A DNA stretch of 64,000 nucleotides, from assembly GCF_021044425.1 (NCBI RefSeq), contig NZ_JAJNEC010000005.1:1426001-1490000 (forward strand). The letters run 5' to 3'. The notes beneath the pieces are model-generated. The model saw nothing but the letters and a program-made list of their open reading frames with translations, had not been told where the DNA came from and did no database searches. How positions within the stretch are numbered: position 1 is the stretch's first letter; each line of letters begins with the position of its first letter. This DNA is from Niabella pedocola. GTDB lineage: Bacteria > Bacteroidota > Bacteroidia > Chitinophagales > Chitinophagaceae. A program made the translations under genes and the position numbers. Shown piece by piece: positions 34,840 through 42,850 of the stretch.

Positions 34840-35922
34840 TCAGGAAACAGTCGTTGGTACGCCCGCGACTGTTTTTGTTTGCAGCATCGGTACCTTCCTT
34901 ACCAGGAACAGGGTAACAACCATACAAATCAGCAACAGCATGCCCACCAACTGATGCAGGATGCTGAGCAACAGTTTATCGGGAGTAAGGTAATTCACCA
35001 GTGCCAGTATGCCCAGTACCACCTGTACCAATACCAGGGTCATGGGCAGGAAGCGTATTTTATACAGCAATGCCGATTTCGGAAGCTTTGTCAGCCGCAG
35101 GGTAAAAAATACCATCAGCAGGGTGATCAGGTAGGCCAGTCCGCGGTGGATGAACTGGATCGTAACCAGGTTATGGGTGATATCGCTCCAGAAACCACCT
35201 TCATTCAGCATCGATGCCGAAGGGATCATACTGCCATTGATGGTTGGCCAGGTAACGGACGCTTTACCGGCATGTGTTCCGGCCATAAAGGCACCGTAGG
35301 TCAGCTGCAGGGTGATGACCACCAGCAACAGGATATTGAAACTGCGTGTACCGTTATCGGTGGCCAGCTGGTCCTGCCGTATGGTTAGTTTCAATGCAAA
35401 CCAAACTACATAACACAACAGCAGAAGGGCCGCCAGGAAATGGACGGCCAGGCGAATATGGCTTACATATACCAGGTCGGTACCTACACCGCTGCTAACC
35501 ATGATCCAGCCGATAGCCCCTTGCAGGCCTCCCAGCAAAAACAGGATGATCATCGGCACCAGCATGCTGCGGTCTATTTTCTTTTTTACAATAAACCAGA
35601 TAAAAGGGATCAGGAATACGATGCCGATCAGCCGGGCCCAGTCGCGGTGCAGCCATTCCCAGAAATAAATGCCTTTAAAATCCGACAGGGTAAAATGGTT
35701 GTGGATGTACTTAAACTGCGCGATCTGCTTATATTTTTCGAAAGCCTCGTTCCAGGCTTGCTCATTCATGGGGGGCAATGCGCCCAGGATCGGTTGCCAT
35801 TCGGTAATGGAAAGTCCGGATCCGGTAAGTCTTGTAAGTCCGCCTAATAAAACCTGGATGATGAGCATTCCGGCGCCGATAAACAACCAGGTGGCCACCG
35901 GTTTATTCTTTTGTAATTGCAT
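34840..35922 (-). CDS. ctaA: Heme A synthase, COX15/CtaA family
   Basis: 360-aa membrane enzyme that oxidises heme O to heme A for cytochrome aa3 oxidases. It has eight hydrophobic helices, with conserved GGLTRLTGSGLSITEWQP after the first helix, EWLHRDWARLIG (heme-ligand His), SHIRLAVHFLAA and later TIQFIHRGLAYL and LHQLVGMLLL (His ligands). The start is ATG 35922 (MQLQKNKP); the frame's first codon 35931 is TTG. No ctaB or oxidase subunits are nearby. The 3' end of this gene contains the plus-strand terminator of the neighbouring gene. Confidence 0.92.
   Translation of the reverse strand: MQLQKNKPVATWLFIGAGMLIIQVLLGGLTRLTGSGLSITEWQPILGALPPMNEQAWNEAFEKYKQIAQFKYIHNHFTLSDFKGIYFWEWLHRDWARLIGIVFLIPFIWFIVKKKIDRSMLVPMIILFLLGGLQGAIGWIMVSSGVGTDLVYVSHIRLAVHFLAALLLLCYVVWFALKLTIRQDQLATDNGTRSFNILLLVVITLQLTYGAFMAGTHAGKASVTWPTINGSMIPSASMLNEGGFWSDITHNLVTIQFIHRGLAYLITLLMVFFTLRLTKLPKSALLYKIRFLPMTLVLVQVVLGILALVNYLTPDKLLLSILHQLVGMLLLICMVVTLFLVRKVPMLQTKTVAGVPTTVS
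34845..34876 (+). terminator. Intrinsic terminator overlapping the ctaA 3' end
   Basis: AAACAGTCG at 34845-34853 pairs perfectly with CGACTGTTT at 34866-34874 across a 12-nt loop, followed by T-rich DNA to 34880. It lies 12 bp after the stop of the glycogen-binding/HhH gene and inside the last codons of ctaA on the other strand. Confidence 0.75.
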
Positions 35923-35957
35923 AACGCGCAAAATTATTAAATTATTTGGTTCGGGAT

Positions 35958-36054
35958 TTGAGATTTCAGATTCGAGATTTCAGCATTCAGGGGAGGGCTT
36001 TCAGCGTTCGGCCTTCAGCTTTAGCCTTCAGCAATCAGCTTTCAGCGTTCAGGA
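35958..36054. repeat. Degenerate heptanucleotide array mixing TTGAGAT and TTCAGCN units
   Basis: About fourteen 7-bp units in two phased blocks (35958-35992 and 36000-36054; one 6-bp unit breaks the phase). The first half uses TTGAGAT/TTCAGAT/TCGAGAT, the second TTCAGCG/TTCGGCC/TTCAGCT. It lies between the divergent ctaA and serS genes. Confidence 0.85.
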
Positions 36055-36117
36055 GCCTGATATCCCGTATTACCGGGCTAAATGCGGCTCGCTGATAGCT
36101 GATCCCCGTTTCTGGTT

Positions 36118-36125
36118 TATCTTTG
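36118..36125 (+). promoter_or_regulatory. TATCTTTG -7 element of serS
   Basis: Exact TAnnTTTG match 18 bp before ATG 36144. It lies after the heptamer array, so the array is upstream of, not within, the transcript. Confidence 0.5.
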
Positions 36126-36143
36126 CAAAAATTTTTTTGAAGC

Positions 36144-37418
36144 ATGTTGCAATTACAGGTATTACGACAGGACACAGCGGCAGTTAAACAGCGGCTGGCA
36201 GTAAAGAACTTTAAGGAACCCGGGCTGGTGGATGAAATCATTTCGCTGGACGATCAGCGTAAAAAATCGCAGCTTGAGTTTGATACCACGCAATCCCTTG
36301 TAAACAGCGCTTCCAAAGAGATCGGTCAGCTGATGGCCAAAGGCGATAAAGAAGCCGCCGAGGCAAAAAAAGCGGAAGTGGCTGCCGCCAAGCAAAAATT
36401 ACAACCCATCAGCGAGCAATTGGCAAGGGTGGAAAAAGAGCTACAGGAGAAACTGGTGTTGCTGCCCAACCTGCCCTCTCCCCTGGTTCCACCAGGTAAT
36501 AGCCCGGAAGATAATGAGGTAGTACGGGAGAACGGCGTTAAGCCGGTATTGGGTGCCGATGCGGTTCCGCATTGGGATCTGATCAAAACATTTGACCTGG
36601 TTGATTTTGAAACCGGCGCCAAAATAACCGGCAGCGGGTTCCCTTTATATAAGGGCCAGGGTGCCCGGCTGCAGCGCACGCTGGTACAATATTTCCTTGA
36701 CCAAAATATAGCGGCCGGGTATACCGAGTACCTGCCACCATTTATGGTAAATGAAGCTTCCGCCTATGGTACCGGACAATTACCGGATAAAGAAGGGCAG
36801 ATGTATCATATGCCTGCGGATAATTTTTACATGATCCCCACCTCGGAAGTTCCGGTAACCAATATTTACCGCGATACAATTTTAAAACAGGAGCAGTTGC
36901 CCGTAAAGATGACGGCCTATTCGCCCTGCTTCCGCCGCGAAGCGGGCAGTTTTGGAAAGGATGTGCGCGGCCTTAACCGGGTACACCAGTTTGAAAAAGT
37001 AGAGATCGTACAACTCACCCACCCGGATAAAAGTTATGAGGCCCTGGAAGAAATGGTAGCCCATGTAGAACGGTTGTTACAAAACCTGGAACTGCCTTAC
37101 CGCATCCTGAGGCTTTGCGGCGGTGATATGTCATTTACATCGGCCCTTACGTATGATTTTGAAGTATACAGCGCAGCCCAGGAGCGGTGGCTGGAGGTAA
37201 GCTCTACTTCTAACTTTGAAGCATATCAAACCAACCGGATGAAGATCCGCTTCAAAGATGAAAACGGCAAAACCCAACTGGCACACTCCCTCAATGGCAG
37301 TTCCCTGGCCCTGCCACGCATTGTAGCCTGTTTGCTGGAAAATAACCAGCAAGGCGATAAAATCGTATTGCCAAAGGCACTGGTGCCTTATTTTGGAAAA
37401 GAGGCCATTACAAAGTAA
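36144..37418 (+). CDS. serS: Seryl-tRNA synthetase
   Basis: 424-aa class II aminoacyl-tRNA synthetase. The N-terminal long antiparallel coiled-coil arm (residues ~10-105, rich in Lys, Glu and Ala) binds the long variable arm of tRNA-Ser. Catalytic motifs: motif 2 region CFRREAGSFGKDVRGLNRVH, motif 3 with LPRIVACLLENNQ, and SSTSNFEAYQTNRMKIR for serine and ATP binding. The length matches bacterial SerRS. It is monocistronic, with a strong hairpin after the stop. Confidence 0.96.
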   Translation: MLQLQVLRQDTAAVKQRLAVKNFKEPGLVDEIISLDDQRKKSQLEFDTTQSLVNSASKEIGQLMAKGDKEAAEAKKAEVAAAKQKLQPISEQLARVEKELQEKLVLLPNLPSPLVPPGNSPEDNEVVRENGVKPVLGADAVPHWDLIKTFDLVDFETGAKITGSGFPLYKGQGARLQRTLVQYFLDQNIAAGYTEYLPPFMVNEASAYGTGQLPDKEGQMYHMPADNFYMIPTSEVPVTNIYRDTILKQEQLPVKMTAYSPCFRREAGSFGKDVRGLNRVHQFEKVEIVQLTHPDKSYEALEEMVAHVERLLQNLELPYRILRLCGGDMSFTSALTYDFEVYSAAQERWLEVSSTSNFEAYQTNRMKIRFKDENGKTQLAHSLNGSSLALPRIVACLLENNQQGDKIVLPKALVPYFGKEAITK

Positions 37419-37425
37419 AAGACCG

Positions 37426-37460
37426 CTGAGCGCTGAAGGCCTATAGCTTTCAGCGCTCAG
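37426..37460. terminator. Long hairpin after serS built from inverted heptamer units
   Basis: CTGAGCGCTGAA (37426-37437) pairs with TTCAGCGCTCAG (37449-37460), a perfect 12-bp stem with an 11-nt loop. There is no T-tract, so termination is plausible but unproven. The arms are the TTCAGCG CTCAG heptamers of the repeat family in inverted orientation, and phased units continue to about 37497. Confidence 0.55.
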
Positions 37461-37552
37461 TCTTAATATTGGAGCTGGAAATTTGAAATTGGAGCGCAGG
37501 CAATACCCGGTGCAGGGGAATCAATATGACAAAAACAAATTGCGCTGAAAAA

Positions 37553-37560
37553 TATTTTTG
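37553..37560 (+). promoter_or_regulatory. TATTTTTG -7 element before pnuC
   Basis: Exact TAnnTTTG match 38 bp before ATG 37599; no good -33 TTTG seen. Confidence 0.4.
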
Positions 37561-37598
37561 ACATACAAACCGAGCTCTTCCAGGTACTGGGCTACTCC

Positions 37599-38213
37599 AT
37601 GAGCTACCTCGAATTTTTTGGAGTATTAACCGGGCTTGCAGCCACCTGGCTTTCTGCCCGGGCCCATATTATCAGCTGGCCTGTAGGCATCATAAATGTA
37701 CTCCTTTCCTTTTGGCTGTACTACCAGGTACACCTGTATCCCGATATGCTGCTGCAGATCTTTTTCTTTATTACCAATATACTGGGCTGGTGGCGCTGGG
37801 CGCATCCCAGGGCATTTGAAGCAGATATCAAAAAGCAACTGAAAGTAAGCTTTATGAAACCGGCACAGTTAACCCGCACGATCCTGATGGCAGGCGCCGG
37901 CACTTTTCTGCTGGGAAATTTTGCAGGCCGCCTGCATGAATGGTTTCCCAAAATTTTTTCGGCACCCAGCTCGTTTCCTTTTGCAGATTCTTTTATTATG
38001 ATCATGAGCATCCTGGCCACCTTTTACATGATCCAGAAAAAGATCGAGTGCTGGATCATCTGGATGCTGGTAGACATCACCGCCACGGTGCTTTATTATG
38101 TAAAGGGCATCCGGTTCTATAGCCTGGAGTACCTGGTATTTACCGGTATCGTGCTCTTTGGCTTTTTGCACTGGATAAAGGAATACCGCTCCTATTCATC
38201 ACAACCAACATGA
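37599..38213 (+). CDS. pnuC: Nicotinamide riboside transporter PnuC
   Basis: 204-aa inner-membrane protein with seven hydrophobic helices. Family features include the first helix (FGVLTGLAATWLSARAHIISWPVGIINVLL), the Trp-rich TNILGWWRWAHPRA, and the late IECWIIWMLVDITATVLYYVKG. It takes up nicotinamide riboside (or a vitamin B1 analogue in PnuT relatives). The overlap of 4 bp (ATGA) with nadR, which would phosphorylate the imported riboside, supports the NAD-salvage role. Confidence 0.92.
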   Translation: MSYLEFFGVLTGLAATWLSARAHIISWPVGIINVLLSFWLYYQVHLYPDMLLQIFFFITNILGWWRWAHPRAFEADIKKQLKVSFMKPAQLTRTILMAGAGTFLLGNFAGRLHEWFPKIFSAPSSFPFADSFIMIMSILATFYMIQKKIECWIIWMLVDITATVLYYVKGIRFYSLEYLVFTGIVLFGFLHWIKEYRSYSSQPT

Positions 38214-39181
38214 AACGCGGACTGGTCATAGGAAAGTTCATGCCCTTGCACAAGGGGCATATAGCGCTGATTGCCTTTGCTGCACAACACTGTGATGAGC
38301 TGATCGTTTCCATGAGTTATACCGATGCCGATCCGATCGACGGCCATCTGCGTTTTTCATGGATCCGGGAGCAATTCGGCTCCGCTCCGAAAATTAAGCC
38401 CCATATTATCAAAGACGATTTTGATGATGAAACCCTGCCGCTTGAAGACCGCACCCGTATCTGGGCGCAAAAGATGAAAGCGGTCTATCCCCTCATTCAT
38501 GTACTCATCAGTTCAGAATCGTATGGCCCGCCCTTTGCCCGCCATATGAATGCGCAACATATCTGCTTCGATGCGTTACGGCAACAAGTGCCGGTTGCAG
38601 CAACCGCTATACGAAACCGGCCGCTCACCCACTGGGATTTTATACCAGCACATATTCAGCCCTTCTTTCTCAAAAAGATCTGTTTTTATGGGCCGGAGAG
38701 CACGGGAAAAACAACCCTTGCCATAAAAATGGCCCGGCATTATCATACGGCTTATGTGCCTGAAGCAGCACGGGATCTGCTCACGTCCAATGCGTTTTCA
38801 GAAACGGACATCATTGCTATCGGCCGGCTTCAGCATCAATACATACAGGAACAATCCCAAACAGCAAACCGGCTCCTGTTCTGCGATACGGATGCCATCA
38901 CCACCGCCATCTATTCCCAGTTATATCTCAACCATGTTCCTGCAGTCATCTATGAACTGGAAAAACAAACCCGCTTTGACCTTTATTTGTTACTGGATAT
39001 CGACACCCCCTGGGTTGCCGATCCGCTAAGAGACCAGGGACACCGGAGAAAAGAAATGTTGCAGCTGTTTGAACAGGCATTGCAACAGCGGCAGCTGTCT
39101 TATCAAAAAATCAGTGGTAGTTACCATCAACGGGAAACACTGATAAAAAGCATTATCGACCAATTATTACAATCCTGGTGA
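38210..39181 (+). CDS. nadR: NadR-type bifunctional NMN adenylyltransferase/ribosylnicotinamide kinase
   Basis: 323 aa. The N-terminal nucleotidyltransferase half carries GKFMPLHKGHIALI (HxGH) and ISSESYGP. The C-terminal kinase half begins with a Walker A loop, YGPESTGKTTLA, and has a DTDAITTAIYS segment. The product converts nicotinamide riboside to NMN and NMN to NAD. It lacks the N-terminal DNA-binding domain of enterobacterial NadR, so it is an enzyme only, as in Haemophilus. It is translationally coupled to pnuC through the ATGA overlap. It converges with the outer-membrane paralogue pair. Confidence 0.93.
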   Translation: MKRGLVIGKFMPLHKGHIALIAFAAQHCDELIVSMSYTDADPIDGHLRFSWIREQFGSAPKIKPHIIKDDFDDETLPLEDRTRIWAQKMKAVYPLIHVLISSESYGPPFARHMNAQHICFDALRQQVPVAATAIRNRPLTHWDFIPAHIQPFFLKKICFYGPESTGKTTLAIKMARHYHTAYVPEAARDLLTSNAFSETDIIAIGRLQHQYIQEQSQTANRLLFCDTDAITTAIYSQLYLNHVPAVIYELEKQTRFDLYLLLDIDTPWVADPLRDQGHRRKEMLQLFEQALQQRQLSYQKISGSYHQRETLIKSIIDQLLQSW

Positions 39182-39201
39182 TCGCGCGTCAATGCACCTC
39201 C

Positions 39202-40011
39202 TTAAAACCGGTAACCGGCCCCCAGTTGCCATTGCCACAAAATATCCCGGAACGGAGCCTGCCGATAATAGTTTTCACCGTCACGGAAAATAAACGCTTC
39301 ATTACCCCATATGGGGCGGCCAACAGCAAACCCCGGCGACAGGCTCAGTTTTTTGCCGGTATTTAATTTAAATTCAACCTTTGCCATCACACCACCTCTG
39401 AAAGTACGCTCCTGAATATATTTTTGTATGAACGGCTGACCTACCGTTGAAGTGCGATTCAGAAAGGTTTCTTTTTCTGTCCACATCAACAGTACCGGCC
39501 CCACCCGGAAGTTTACCGGCAAATGCGGAGCGACCGTATAAAAAAGTGACACTGCTGCCCCCACCGACTCCCGGTTAATACCGATATGTGGAGCAATGCC
39601 CAACCCCGCCAGGTTATGCAAAAACCGTTGCTCGTAATCCACGTATATTGCTGTTATGGTAGACCGGAGACCAAATGATTTTATGCCGGTACCCACCAGG
39701 TTATTGCCCTCCTGAAATGGTGGCCGGTTTAACCGTACCTGATTCCGCTCCCGGAACGTGGTGCCGGCAAGAGGAGCTCCCGATACCTTCATCGTTACCC
39801 CATTCGCATAACGAAGCTCCCGGATCATTCTTTTATTTACTTTATGAATCACTTCCGCCGTATCACCGGCAATTATATACCATAGCACAAACCGGTGCTG
39901 TTTCTGAATATGTACCGGTATCATTTTCTGATTCAAAAAGAGCAGTGTATCCTGGGCATTACCCCTCCCCGGCAGGAAAAGCAAGCACATCATCAGCAAC
40001 CTTTTTTTCAT
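39202..40011 (-). CDS. Outer-membrane beta-barrel-like protein, paralogue A
   Basis: 269 aa with a signal peptide (MKKRLLMMCLLFLPGRGNAQ). A short N-terminal domain (DTLLFLNQKMIPVHIQKQHRFVLWY) recalls the small beta-domain that precedes many Bacteroidota barrel proteins. The remaining ~170 residues alternate strands and end GAGYRF, a typical outer-membrane C-terminus. It is homologous to the neighbouring gene at 40061 (shared FRERN/FRERA, GIKSFG/GIKRFG, ITAIYVDYERRF-like, GYRF). Function unknown. ATG 40011 replaces the longer start at 40038. Confidence 0.75.
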   Translation of the reverse strand: MKKRLLMMCLLFLPGRGNAQDTLLFLNQKMIPVHIQKQHRFVLWYIIAGDTAEVIHKVNKRMIRELRYANGVTMKVSGAPLAGTTFRERNQVRLNRPPFQEGNNLVGTGIKSFGLRSTITAIYVDYEQRFLHNLAGLGIAPHIGINRESVGAAVSLFYTVAPHLPVNFRVGPVLLMWTEKETFLNRTSTVGQPFIQKYIQERTFRGGVMAKVEFKLNTGKKLSLSPGFAVGRPIWGNEAFIFRDGENYYRQAPFRDILWQWQLGAGYRF

Positions 40012-40060
40012 AATAACTACTACATAAGTATTATACATTGAACAAGCGCGCCTTCCTTTA

Positions 40061-40840
40061 TCAGAAACGGTAGCCTACTCCTATTTGTGCCTGCCAAACC
40101 GTTTCCATCAGCATTTGCTCCCGTTGATATTGCAGCCCTTCTTTCCAAACGGTATTCGTACTTTTCCAAAGTGGTATTCCCCCGCCTAATTCCGGGGCGA
40201 CAACCCATTTTTTGCCGGCATTTATTTTACATCCGGTGCTGAACAACAGTCCGCCCCTGTTTACTTTTTTTGTAACAGAACGTGTGATATAGGTTTTATC
40301 CGGAAGATGTTCCATGTTATAATACCGCTGATCCTCATTCCAGATCAACAGGTCATTCCCTACAAAGAAATTAACACGGGCCTGCGGGTTAGGCGAATAG
40401 CGGATACCGGCGGCACCGCCGATCGCAGCCTTGTTCAATGCCACCTGCGGAGCGATAACAGCGCTAAGGCGGTTAAAGAAAAATCTTCTTTCATAGCTCA
40501 TATAAACGGCTGTAATACCATCATTAATGCCAAACCTTTTGATACCGGATGCCAGCAGATTGCTGCCCGCTTCAAAAGCAGGACGCCGGAGCCGGCCATT
40601 AGCCCGCTCCCTGAACGAACTGTGGGGGCCGGTACGTGTATCGACCGGCCGTACCCATTGCCTTCCAATGCGATAACGCCGTCCGCTGCTGTCGCCCGGC
40701 AAGTTGTATACAATGGAGTGCCGCCCCCTTTTTATAACAAATGCATTGATCGTATCGTTTTTCAGCGTAATCAGTTGCTCCTGGCCAAAAGCACAGCCTG
40801 CAAGCACAAGCAGGCAGCAGGTCAGCATCGGTTTTTTCAT
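40061..40840 (-). CDS. Outer-membrane beta-barrel-like protein, paralogue B
   Basis: 259 aa. The signal MKKPMLTCCLLVLAGCAFGQ could be read as a lipoprotein (LAGC) or a normal signal (AFGQ). The body matches the downstream paralogue: N-terminal ITLKNDTINAFVIKRGRHSIVY, central GIKRFGINDGITAVYMSYERRFF, and C-terminal GVGYRF. The two genes lie in tandem, 49 bp apart, and probably arose by duplication. The true start is ATG 40840, because the longer frame to 40957 adds non-signal residues. Confidence 0.75.
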   Translation of the reverse strand: MKKPMLTCCLLVLAGCAFGQEQLITLKNDTINAFVIKRGRHSIVYNLPGDSSGRRYRIGRQWVRPVDTRTGPHSSFRERANGRLRRPAFEAGSNLLASGIKRFGINDGITAVYMSYERRFFFNRLSAVIAPQVALNKAAIGGAAGIRYSPNPQARVNFFVGNDLLIWNEDQRYYNMEHLPDKTYITRSVTKKVNRGGLLFSTGCKINAGKKWVVAPELGGGIPLWKSTNTVWKEGLQYQREQMLMETVWQAQIGVGYRF

Positions 40841-41071
40841 AAATAATAACATAACAGGAAGCCGGATTTTAGGTATATTATTCAAAAACGCAGGAAAAAG
40901 AAAATTCGCAACAGGATGCGAGGGTCTTTCCTTCCTCAAGATCGTATTTCCCGGCATCTCCGGCCATACCTGTTTCCTGGTATTTTAAATGATATTCTTA
41001 AAAACATAAAAATATTGTCATAGAATTGTAAGTTGGCTTATTTATTGCTAATTTTATAGAAACCATCGTTT

Positions 41072-41389
41072 ATGAAAAAAATAATTCTTTGCGCATACAT
41101 CGTTCTGGCAGCAGCTGTTGCCTGTACCCCCAAGGCATCTCCTTCAACTACAGACGCCGTGATTCCTGAAGCCTCCAGCGTGAGCAGTAACCAGGCTACC
41201 ATTGATGCCGGACATACCATTTTTACCACAAAATGTACCAAGTGTCATGGAGCAAAGGACAAGGCTGTTGCTTCCAAATCATACGAAGAGTTGCGGCCGA
41301 TTCTGGCATCTATGTCGAAAAAGGCTAAACTAAGCAGGGAAGAAGTAGAGCAGGTTTCTGCTTATGTATATGCCAATGCAAAAAAATAA
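41072..41389 (+). CDS. Small cytochrome c lipoprotein A
   Basis: 105 aa. Signal with lipobox AAVAC, Cys18 being the lipidation site. One heme-c site C55-T-K-C58-H59, with a likely Met ligand in ILASMSKKAKL. It probably shuttles electrons at the periplasmic face of the membrane. It shares the tail pattern MSKKAKLSREEVEQVSAYVYANAKK with the next gene. No oxidase or reductase genes are adjacent. It has its own terminator immediately downstream, so it is a separate transcript from its paralogue. Confidence 0.88.
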   Translation: MKKIILCAYIVLAAAVACTPKASPSTTDAVIPEASSVSSNQATIDAGHTIFTTKCTKCHGAKDKAVASKSYEELRPILASMSKKAKLSREEVEQVSAYVYANAKK

Positions 41390-41412
41390 TACCGCCTTAT
41401 TATAAAAACAGT

Positions 41413-41446
41413 AAACCTCCTTTTAACAGGAGGTTTTTTATTTTTT
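41413..41446 (+). terminator. Strong intrinsic terminator after cytochrome lipoprotein A
   Basis: AAACCTCC (41413-41420) pairs with GGAGGTTT (41429-41436) over an 8-nt loop and is followed by a T-rich tract to 41446. Confidence 0.9.
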
Positions 41447-41487
41447 AACCGCTTATGGTTAATATTGCATAAACCATTCCAGAGTAT

Positions 41488-41817
41488 ATGAAGAAATTAG
41501 CAGGTCTGTTTTTTGTAGCCGCTGTTGTCATTTTTAGCTGTACCCGCAAGGCAGCGCCTACCATACCCAACAGGCCGGTGGAGCCGGTAGCCGGCAACAA
41601 GGCCGATACTGCGGACTTTAGTTCCAGTAACCCGATGGTGGCCGGAAGAGCCATTTATGAAATTAAGTGTACCAAATGCCATAAGGCAAAGAATGTAGCC
41701 GACTGGACGCAGGACGAATGGAAACCGATCCTGAATTCAATGGTAAAAAAAGCGAAGCTCAACGATCTTCAGATATCCCAGGTAACGCAATACGTAAATG
41801 CGAACGCCAAGAAATAA
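41488..41817 (+). CDS. Small cytochrome c lipoprotein B
   Basis: 109-aa paralogue of the preceding gene. Lipobox Cys18 (IFSC), heme-c site C61-T-K-C64-H65, and a Met candidate in LNSMVKKAKLND. The C-terminal ASQVTQYVNANAKK-like tail mirrors its neighbour. The strong intervening terminator means the two copies can be expressed independently, for example under different oxygen or redox conditions; that is an inference. Confidence 0.88.
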   Translation: MKKLAGLFFVAAVVIFSCTRKAAPTIPNRPVEPVAGNKADTADFSSSNPMVAGRAIYEIKCTKCHKAKNVADWTQDEWKPILNSMVKKAKLNDLQISQVTQYVNANAKK

Positions 41818-41995
41818 CGGATAGGCGGCTGTTTCCAGCCATCCTTTCATAACTATAGCGTTCGGGAAACATCCTGTGGGATGATGAGAAATAGCGCCGG
41901 CATCCATACCCGGCGATTCCGTTGCTTGTTGCCGTTTTGATACCACATCCATCTTTATTGGCACAGTATAATAACGCCCCTTTTTTAGGGCCTGT

Positions 41996-42787
41996 TTACC
42001 TGATCAAAAAAGCACGGAAGGCAACGGAATCCCCGTTAAAAACATTAAAGTCTACGTTTGCATCAATGCCGTTCACATGCCCCGCATCGTTGTGCTGCCA
42101 CAAGGTCCAGTCGCGTTTTATACGTGGTTTTCGCTTTTCATAATAATGCGCCACCCACAGCGGGTAATCATCAAAGGGCTTCCCCAGGTATTTTTCATAA
42201 AAATCGGCGTTGGTATAAATAACAGGTTTAACGCCGTAATGCTGTTCCACCAGTCGCAACCATACTTTCGAACGGGCCTGGATCACCGATGCCGGAAGAT
42301 TATTGGTTTGTTCCACGTCCAGCACGGGTGGCAGATCGCCCGGTTTCAGCGTTACATTTTTAATAAAGTTTACCGCCTGTTTTACCGGATCCTTAGACGG
42401 AATAAAAAAATGATAGGCCCCTGCAGGCAATCCGCTTTGGCGGGCCTGTTTCCAGTTGCGTTTAAACTGTACATCCAGGTCTTTTTCTCCTTCGGTAGCC
42501 TTAATAAACGCAAAACTGATGCGGATGTTCTGGATATCCATGGTCTTTACTGCTTCCCAGTTAATCCGCTTTTGATACCGTGACACGTCAATACCGTGCA
42601 GGGAGTAATCTACCGGGATCTCGATTCCAAACTCCGGGTACCGCTTTACCTCAAGCTCAAACCGCCGGCTCCAGTCCAGCACAAACAATCCTCCCACCAG
42701 CAAGGCCAGCACCAGCAGGGATAGGACCAGTTTCCATTGGTACGACATGCCTTTTTTCTTTCGCCTTCTTTTTTTCCTGACTGCCAT
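41996..42787 (-). CDS. GH25 family lysozyme, membrane-anchored
   Basis: 263 aa. A strongly basic N-terminus (AVRKKRRRKKKG) precedes one transmembrane helix (LVLSLLVLALLVGGLFVLDW), so the enzyme is anchored with its domain in the periplasm. The GH25 barrel has the active-site phrases GIDVSRYQKRINW, FAFIKATEG, LPPVLDVEQT (Asp/Glu) and LWQHNDAGHVNGID. It cleaves the MurNAc-GlcNAc bond of peptidoglycan. ATG 42787 is the start; the earlier codon at 42823 is TTG and lies in a hairpin. Confidence 0.9.
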   Translation of the reverse strand: MAVRKKRRRKKKGMSYQWKLVLSLLVLALLVGGLFVLDWSRRFELEVKRYPEFGIEIPVDYSLHGIDVSRYQKRINWEAVKTMDIQNIRISFAFIKATEGEKDLDVQFKRNWKQARQSGLPAGAYHFFIPSKDPVKQAVNFIKNVTLKPGDLPPVLDVEQTNNLPASVIQARSKVWLRLVEQHYGVKPVIYTNADFYEKYLGKPFDDYPLWVAHYYEKRKPRIKRDWTLWQHNDAGHVNGIDANVDFNVFNGDSVAFRAFLIR

Positions 42788-42817
42788 AAAAAAATTTGCC
42801 GGGTTCCTGAACGGACC
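42788..42817 (-). terminator. Hairpin terminator upstream of the GH25 gene (minus strand)
   Basis: ACCCGGC/GCCGGGT stem around 42799-42817 with a ~10-nt loop, followed on the minus strand by AAATTTTTTT down to the ATG at 42787. It would end the transcript of the Y1-like gene, and its T-tract touches the GH25 start codon, so it could also affect that gene's initiation. Confidence 0.6.
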
Positions 42818-42850
42818 CGGCAAAAATATTTGTTTACGCGCTGATATTTT

